Source: Fimenecus sp045611635 (lineage in GTDB: Bacteria > Bacillota > Clostridia > Oscillospirales > Acutalibacteraceae). Taken from it: 11,286 nt of DNA. Position numbers and translations under genes: made by a program. The stretch lies in contig JAZKXL010000065.1 of the NCBI GenBank assembly GCA_045611635.1, positions 1 to 11,286 of the forward strand, read 5' to 3'. Positions 7,853 through 11,286 of this stretch are shown in pieces (position 1 is the stretch's first letter; each line of letters opens with the position of its first letter). Under the pieces are notes generated by a model. The model was not told where the DNA came from and made no database searches. It saw only the letters and a list, made by a program, of their open reading frames with translations.

Positions 7853-7920
7853 TAACACTTCAGTATAAATTACTAAAAAAATAAAGATATCATAAATCAA
7901 ATATCAATCCTAATTAAATT

Positions 7921-7958
7921 AAATATAAAAAGCACGGATGAAACATTCAACCGTGCTT
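7921..7958 (-). terminator. Rho-independent terminator of the SPFH / membrane-protein operon
   Basis: An 8-bp stem (7930-7937 with 7951-7958) continues through one A-A mismatch into a 4-bp inner stem (7939-7942 with 7946-7949) and a 3-nt loop. On the minus strand it is followed by TTTATATTT, a good T-rich tract. It lies about 70 bp past the preceding stop and about 70 bp before the his promoter, insulating the two units. Confidence 0.82.
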
Positions 7959-8026
7959 AATTTTATGTGCTATTTAATGTGACTTTTTCATTATATAAAG
8001 AACAGTATCCTTTAAATGATTAAACA

Positions 8027-8710
8027 TTATTTAAAAGATTTACACATTAAATTTCTTGTAGTAATAAGATTTAAAAGTTCAGAAGAATATGCTGTTATAA
8101 GTTCAACTTGATCATTTTTTACAGCATTTGCAAACTGAGCAAAATAATATTGAATATTGCTTTCAACATTTGCAAGCGCTTCAACACTCATAGGGTCAGA
8201 ATATTTAACTGCCTCATAAACTTTTTTTGCCTCAGCTACGCCCACAGGTGATTTTGCACTTGATATAAGAATTTCAGCATTAATAGTTAATGTTCTAATG
8301 AAAGATGTTTTACTTCTAACTTCATCATCAATACCACCAACAATCTCTCCAGCAGCAGTTGCATTTAAAAGAGCAATTCCGCCAACAGCTAAACATCCAT
8401 AACATATTGTAATACCAATAACTATTGGGAAATCTTCAATAGCCATGCAAATCACGCCAACAATCACAGAAACAATTGTACTAACAAAACTTACACTAAC
8501 AATTGGAAGATTTAAGAATACTTTTTCTAATCTATCTGGCTCAAATGCAAAGTATGCGCAAATAAGTTGTCCCAATAATGCAATTGTGATAAAAATGTAT
8601 CCTACCCAAAATCCAGTATCATAACCATCATTGAATGCAAATGCAAATACATTAAATAAAGCTAAAAGTAATGCCCAAGTAATACTATATATTTTAAAAC
8701 TACTTTTCAT
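8027..8710 (-). CDS. Four-helix membrane protein of unknown function, partner of the SPFH-SHOCT protein
   Basis: I do not recognise a named family. The 227-residue product has four hydrophobic segments at about 8-26, 34-55, 70-90 and 94-116, arranged as two hairpins. A hydrophilic, probably cytoplasmic and helical C-terminal region of about 110 residues follows. The short basic N-terminus (MKSSFK) suggests that the N-terminus lies inside. A conserved-looking acidic patch GGIDDEVRSK follows helix 4 at 125-134. No catalytic motif, zinc site or signal-peptidase site is evident. The ATG is 12 bp after the stop of the SPFH gene, and its AAGGAG site overlaps that stop, so the two are co-transcribed and probably act together at the membrane. 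The terminator follows closely. Its function is unknown, and membrane anchoring of the SPFH protein is only an inference. Confidence 0.8.
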   Translation of the reverse strand: MKSSFKIYSITWALLLALFNVFAFAFNDGYDTGFWVGYIFITIALLGQLICAYFAFEPDRLEKVFLNLPIVSVSFVSTIVSVIVGVICMAIEDFPIVIGITICYGCLAVGGIALLNATAAGEIVGGIDDEVRSKTSFIRTLTINAEILISSAKSPVGVAEAKKVYEAVKYSDPMSVEALANVESNIQYYFAQFANAVKNDQVELITAYSSELLNLITTRNLMCKSFK

Positions 8711-8722
8711 AATTAAAACTCC

Positions 8723-9865
8723 TTATAAAATGCTTGCAATAAGTTGTTTCTTTTGCTCATTAAACTCTTCTTCACTTAATATGCCAGCTTCTTTTAACAT
8801 TGTCAACTTATCAACTTTTACTTTAAAAGCTGCCATATCGTCAGCTGGTTGTGCAGGTGCTGGTGTTGGTGTTGGTGCCTGTGCAGTGTTTAAAGCATCG
8901 TTCATCATTCCACCTACCATGCCACCTACGGCACCGCCTACTCCTGCCATTGTGCCAAATCCAATACCCATGTTTGTAAATTCACCAACAGCATCATTTT
9001 GAGCAACTTGTTCAGCAACATCAAAACCACGCTCTTGCTGGTAAGTATAACCTTCTTGAGCACGCTTTGTAGCTTGTGCTTTAGAGTCAATAATAACCTT
9101 TTGTGCTTCAGTTTCAGCATAAATCAAATCAGTTTGCTGACGAAGTTTAGCTTCCGCAATATCAGCATATTGTCTAAAATGAAGTGACTTGAACTTTTCA
9201 TACATTGGCTCGCCATCAGGTTTAACAATGTTGGTAACGAAAAATTGTTCAAGAGAAACACCATATTCAGCAAAATCATTAACAAGAAGATTCTTAATTG
9301 CCTCTGAGAACATTACAAGATTCTCATCAATTTCAAAAATATTAATAGCATTTGTCTTCATTATTTGTGCTATATATGATTTAACGCGTGACATAAGCAA
9401 TGCACGGAAGAAAGATACAAGTTTAGCTTGTGATAAATTTGTTTCAGTACCAACAAGCTTTACAAGAAGTTTTCTTGAATCTTCAACACGAATGCTCATT
9501 TCACCACTTGCGCCAATTGAGAGTGGGAATTTATATGTAGGTTCCATATATTGCACTTTAGAGTCAGTGCCCCATTTAATTGACATTTGTTCAGTTTTAT
9601 TAATAAAATAAACTTCACAATGAAATGGAGTTTCACCACCAGTAGGCAAGCTAAGAAGTTTACCAAGAAGTGGAATATTTTGTGTTTTAAGAGTATGTCG
9701 ACCTGGACCAAATAAATCAAGTGCCTGACCATTCATAAAGAAAACAGCTTCTTGTGATTCATGAACTATCAATTGCGACATAGTATTAAAATTTTCACAC
9801 TCATGTTTCCAAATAAAAGTGGTATTGTCGCCCTCGTATTTAATAACATCTGCAATTTTGAACAT
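8723..9865 (-). CDS. SPFH-domain protein with C-terminal SHOCT domain (YdjI-like)
   Basis: The 380-residue protein resembles the YdjI-type SPFH (stomatin/prohibitin-like) proteins, sometimes called virion-core-protein-like. The SPFH region spans about 30-215, beginning SQLIVHESQEAVFFMNGQ and containing the GPGRHTL motif at 53-59. A charged, coiled-coil-prone helix (225-290) rich in Ala, Glu, Gln and Lys follows, as in flotillins. Next come a glycine-rich hydrophobic stretch (299-321) and a Pro/Ala/Thr linker (329-341). The last part is a SHOCT-type tail (about 347-378) with LKEAGILSEEEFNEQKKQLI. There is no N-terminal membrane anchor, so membrane contact may come through the glycine-rich stretch or the membrane protein encoded next. 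A strong GGAGG site lies 7 nt before the ATG, and the gene has its own consensus promoter. Such proteins are thought to scaffold membranes. The exact role here is unknown. Confidence 0.88.
   Translation of the reverse strand: MFKIADVIKYEGDNTTFIWKHECENFNTMSQLIVHESQEAVFFMNGQALDLFGPGRHTLKTQNIPLLGKLLSLPTGGETPFHCEVYFINKTEQMSIKWGTDSKVQYMEPTYKFPLSIGASGEMSIRVEDSRKLLVKLVGTETNLSQAKLVSFFRALLMSRVKSYIAQIMKTNAINIFEIDENLVMFSEAIKNLLVNDFAEYGVSLEQFFVTNIVKPDGEPMYEKFKSLHFRQYADIAEAKLRQQTDLIYAETEAQKVIIDSKAQATKRAQEGYTYQQERGFDVAEQVAQNDAVGEFTNMGIGFGTMAGVGGAVGGMVGGMMNDALNTAQAPTPTPAPAQPADDMAAFKVKVDKLTMLKEAGILSEEEFNEQKKQLIASIL
8856..8879. repeat. Four tandem copies of a hexanucleotide inside the SPFH gene linker
   Basis: On the plus strand the unit GGTGYY repeats four times (GGTGCT, GGTGTT, GGTGTT, GGTGCC). 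On the coding strand it encodes the alternating Pro-Thr/Ala linker before the SHOCT domain. Each added or lost unit would change the linker by two residues without a frameshift. Confidence 0.7.
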
Positions 9866-9948
9866 ATTATATCCTCCTAAAGTTGTTTATAAACTTTGTT
9901 TTCACATTTAATACAGTCATCCACAAAAAAATGTTAAAATCCATTTTT

Positions 9949-9977
9949 ATTATATTACATCAGCATTAGAAAGTCAA
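9949..9977 (-). promoter_or_regulatory. Consensus sigma-A promoter of the SPFH operon
   Basis: On the minus strand TTGACT (9977-9972), 17 bp of spacer, then a perfect TATAAT (9954-9949). The start should lie near 9942, leaving a leader of about 77 nt. This close match predicts strong vegetative expression. The leader holds two inverted repeats: TTCACATTT/AAATGTTAA (9901-9909 with 9928-9936), and a 6-bp stem (9879-9884 with 9892-9897) that abuts the ribosome site. I see nothing else in the interval. Confidence 0.82.
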
Positions 9978-10020
9978 CAAAACTATATGAATATCATCAA
10001 TAATAAATATATTAAAATCT

Positions 10021-10055
10021 AAAACTCCCAATGGGACGCCCATTGGGAGTTTTTT
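10021..10055 (-). terminator. Perfect 15-bp terminator hairpin after spoVM
   Basis: Positions 10021-10035 pair without mismatch with 10039-10053 around a 3-nt loop. The stem flanks are A4 and T4, and more T-rich sequence follows on both strands. On the minus strand it begins 2 bp after the spoVM stop and therefore ends the small-gene unit. The plus strand has T6, so it could work in both directions, but no plus-strand gene runs into it. Confidence 0.92.
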
Positions 10056-10136
10056 CTATGTTATCTTTTTAATTCCAAAAAATTTTCTTAACATTCCACT
10101 AATCAGCTTTGGACTTTTTACAAGCACAACTTTCAC
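10056..10136 (-). CDS. spoVM: SpoVM, 26-residue amphipathic coat-assembly peptide
   Basis: The frame opens with GTG, 7 nt after an AGGGGG site that overlaps the stop of the preceding small gene. It encodes exactly 26 residues, the same length as B. subtilis SpoVM. From memory of that sequence, 8 of 26 positions are identical (M1, K2, K7, P9, K10, G14, R17, G21) and most others are hydrophobic-for-hydrophobic or basic-for-basic changes. Pro9, which breaks the helix and is needed for localisation in B. subtilis, is kept. SpoVM lies in the outer forespore membrane, recognises its convex curvature and recruits the ATPase SpoIVA to start coat assembly. In B. subtilis spoVM lies downstream of rsgA (prkC-rsgA-rpe-thiN-spoVM), and the neighbourhood here agrees. 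A perfect terminator follows 2 bp after the stop. Confidence 0.87.
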   Translation of the reverse strand: MKVVLVKSPKLISGMLRKFFGIKKIT

Positions 10137-10143
10137 AGTTAGT

Positions 10144-10149
10144 CCCCCT
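10144..10149 (-). promoter_or_regulatory. Ribosome binding site of spoVM
   Basis: AGGGGG on the minus strand, 7 nt before the GTG start. It uses the last two bases of the upstream TAG stop, which suggests coupled translation of the two small genes. Confidence 0.7.
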
Positions 10150-10297
10150 ATTTTTTGCAAAGGGCAATACCACAAATTACGAGCGCAATGGCAAGTAAAA
10201 CTATGATAAATTTATCAGGGAAAATAAATGTAAGCATAAGACCAACACCAAGAGCAACAAAAACCAAGCCGCTTAACTTATTCTTTTGTCTTCCCAA
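10148..10297 (-). CDS. 49-residue two-helix membrane peptide of unknown function
   Basis: The TTG start lies 8 nt after a run of six G, and an in-frame stop just upstream limits any longer form. The product has a basic N-terminus (GRQKNK), then a hydrophobic segment at about 8-26 (LSGLVFVALGVGLMLTFIF), a PDK turn at 27-29, a second hydrophobic segment at about 30-47 and a C-terminal KK. This gives a helical hairpin with both ends probably cytoplasmic. There is no cysteine pair, signal-peptidase site or enzyme motif. It lies between rsgA and spoVM, shares a likely promoter with spoVM, and its stop overlaps the spoVM ribosome site. A role linked to sporulation or membrane stress is only an inference from position. 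I do not recognise a named family. Confidence 0.72.
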   Translation of the reverse strand: MGRQKNKLSGLVFVALGVGLMLTFIFPDKFIIVLLAIALVICGIALCKK

Positions 10298-10327
10298 AAT
10301 AAATACCCCCCGCTATGTATTTACTAC

Positions 10328-10356
10328 ATTATACGTAAGAGGTATCTTTTTGTTAC
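10328..10356 (-). promoter_or_regulatory. Probable sigma-A promoter of the small-peptide/spoVM unit
   Basis: On the minus strand GTAACA (10356-10351), 17 bp, then a perfect TATAAT (10333-10328). The -35 matches 4 of 6 consensus bases. The start would be near 10321, about 24 nt before the TTG of the small membrane gene. A 7-bp inverted repeat (10313-10319 with 10354-10360) flanks the promoter. Read-through from rsgA is also possible, since I see no terminator between them. Confidence 0.55.
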
Positions 10357-10377
10357 ATAGATATTTAATACTATTTA

Positions 10378-11253
10378 TTAATCTATTTCCCAGTCTTTAA
10401 TTTCTTTTGCTTGGTTATACATTGCAACATAATTGTTATGTCTTGATTTACTAATTAAATCCTTTTCAACCGCTTCACAAATTTTACAACCTTTATCGCA
10501 AGTGTGTGAACAAGTTGAAAACTTGCATAGTCCTAAATACTCTTTAAACTCGCGAAAACAGTATGGTAAATCATCTTTTCTAATTATTTCAGTTTTAGCA
10601 AAGTCTAAAGATGAAAATCCAGGAGTATCAATAACATATCCGTTACAAACATTAAACAGTTGAGCTTCTCTAGTAGTATGTCTACCTCTACCAAGTTTTT
10701 CACTTATAGCGCCTGTTGAAAGATTCAAATTGTTATCAAGTTTATTTAGCAATGTGGTTTTACCAACTCCGGAATTTCCAGTAAATGCAGTAATTTTACC
10801 TTTCATTAACTGACGAACTTTTTCGATATCACTTTCTCCTTCAATTACAATCAATGTAATTCCACTGTTCTTATATGCATCAATAATGCTTGTATAATCA
10901 GCTAAATCGGTTTTTGATACAATTATTATTGGCTCAATATTTTTATATTCAGCCATAGCAATAAGTTTATCTATAACTAAAAAGTTAGGTCTTGGCTCAA
11001 CTGTAGCAACTACAATAAAAAGATTATCAATATTAGCCACCGGTGGTCTATTAAGACAATTTTTGCGGTCAAGTATTTTATCTATTGTATTTTCTGCTTG
11101 TTCATTTATGGTAATTTCAACAACATCACCAACCAAAGGGGTAATTCTTTCTTTTCGAAATACTCCTCTTGCTTTGCATTCATAAGTCGCATTGGCGACT
11201 TCAACATAATAGAAGCCGCCAATACCCTTTGTTATTATTCCTTTAATGCTCAT
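10378..11253 (-). CDS. rsgA: Ribosome small subunit-dependent GTPase RsgA
   Basis: RsgA (YloQ/CpgA) binds the nearly mature 30S subunit and hydrolyses GTP as a late assembly checkpoint. The 291 residues show the family's three parts. An OB-fold (about 1-70) starts GIITKGIGGFYYVEV. The circularly permuted GTPase core has G4 (SKTD, 113-116) before G1 (GNSGVGKT, 159-166), G2 (RHTT, 191-194) and G3 (DTPG, 209-212). The C-terminal zinc finger has Cys243, Cys248, His250 and Cys256 in the C-x4-C-x-H-x5-C pattern. The ATG lies 6 bp after the stop of a likely upstream gene. No clear Shine-Dalgarno site precedes it, so translation may rely on coupling. In many Firmicutes prkC lies just upstream and rpe, thiN and spoVM downstream; here rpe and thiN are not in between. 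Confidence 0.97.
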   Translation of the reverse strand: MSIKGIITKGIGGFYYVEVANATYECKARGVFRKERITPLVGDVVEITINEQAENTIDKILDRKNCLNRPPVANIDNLFIVVATVEPRPNFLVIDKLIAMAEYKNIEPIIIVSKTDLADYTSIIDAYKNSGITLIVIEGESDIEKVRQLMKGKITAFTGNSGVGKTTLLNKLDNNLNLSTGAISEKLGRGRHTTREAQLFNVCNGYVIDTPGFSSLDFAKTEIIRKDDLPYCFREFKEYLGLCKFSTCSHTCDKGCKICEAVEKDLISKSRHNNYVAMYNQAKEIKDWEID

Positions 11254-11259
11254 ATTGCT

Positions 11260-11286
11260 TTAAGCTACATTAGCACCAATGCTAAC
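11260..11286 (-). CDS. Possible C-terminal end of an upstream gene (prkC by context)
   Basis: Reading in from the window edge on the minus strand, one frame gives VSIGANVA and a TAA stop 6 bp before rsgA. The strand VSIG would fit the end of a PASTA repeat, and the Ser/Thr kinase PrkC is the usual neighbour upstream of rsgA. Eight residues cannot prove this, and another frame also stops in this stretch. Confidence 0.3.
   Translation of the reverse strand, partial: VSIGANVA

Noticed and set aside
7793..7925. T-box riboswitch or histidine leader peptide before the his operon
   Set aside because: The predicted leader is about 25 nt. No T-box core sequence or run of His codons is seen, and the hairpin at 7930-7958 belongs to the unit upstream.
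7936..7983. Plus-strand 14-codon peptide starting inside the hairpin at 7930-7958
   Set aside because: It starts within the terminator stem, has no ribosome site, and there is no plus-strand promoter.
7959..8026. Tiny minus-strand peptide (5 codons) after the four-helix membrane gene
   Set aside because: It is too short to assess. The AT-rich interval is better read as 3' untranslated sequence leading to the terminator.
9189..9611. Plus-strand frame of 140 codons opposite the SPFH gene
   Set aside because: It is the complement of the SPFH-coding region. The translation has no domain features or ribosome site.
10180..10230. Weak SigE-like promoter inside the 49-codon gene, directing spoVM
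   Set aside because: A CATAnnnT -10 can be found, but the matching -35 is poor. In AT-rich DNA this is expected by chance, so I did not list it.
10155..10400. Plus-strand frame of 81 codons opposite the small membrane gene and the end of rsgA
   Set aside because: It lies antisense to better-supported minus-strand genes, has no ribosome site, and would cross the rsgA stop and a promoter region. The minus-strand reading explains this stretch.

Overview
The window is AT-rich (roughly a third G+C by eye). Every gene in it is read from the minus strand. Its content points to a spore-forming or recently spore-forming low-GC Clostridia-type Firmicute. The evidence is a short-form HisG that needs HisZ, a YerC/YecD-type TrpR-family regulator heading the histidine operon, a fused HisIE, RsgA, and a 26-codon gene matching the sporulation peptide SpoVM. 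I cannot name the species.

In the direction of transcription (high to low coordinates) there are four units. (1) At 11286-10378 the last few codons of an upstream gene are followed by rsgA, a circularly permuted GTPase of 30S ribosome maturation. (2) At 10356-10021 a compact unit with its own likely sigma-A promoter encodes a 49-residue two-helix membrane peptide (TTG start) and then a 26-residue SpoVM (GTG start). It ends in a perfect 15-bp terminator hairpin. Both small genes are easily missed. (3) At 9977-7921 a strong promoter (TTGACT-17-TATAAT) drives a two-gene unit: an SPFH-domain protein with a C-terminal SHOCT domain, then an unrecognised four-helix membrane protein. A terminator closes it. 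(4) At 7852-40 a promoter (TTGACT-17-TAATAT) with a leader of only about 25 nt drives yerC-hisZ-hisG-hisD-hisC-hisB-hisH-hisA-hisF-hisIE, closed by an 11-bp terminator hairpin.

The his operon is tightly packed, with ATGA/TTGA overlaps or gaps of 0-3 bp, and almost complete. HisG+HisZ make phosphoribosyl-ATP, HisIE performs the next two steps, HisA isomerises, HisH+HisF form the imidazole ring, HisB dehydrates, HisC transaminates and HisD oxidises histidinol to histidine. Only the histidinol-phosphate phosphatase is absent. HisB is the monofunctional dehydratase, so a separate phosphatase must lie elsewhere. The leader is too short for a T-box or attenuator, which suggests repression by the operon's own YerC at the promoter.

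The points most worth a second look are the unannotated spoVM and its small membrane-peptide neighbour, the SPFH-SHOCT plus four-helix membrane protein pair, the repeats over the his promoter, and a rise in GC in the last ~290 bases at the 3' end of hisIE and beyond. The longest gene-free stretches are about 225 bp (7802-8026) and 190 bp (9866-10055). They hold promoters and terminators and no convincing further gene.
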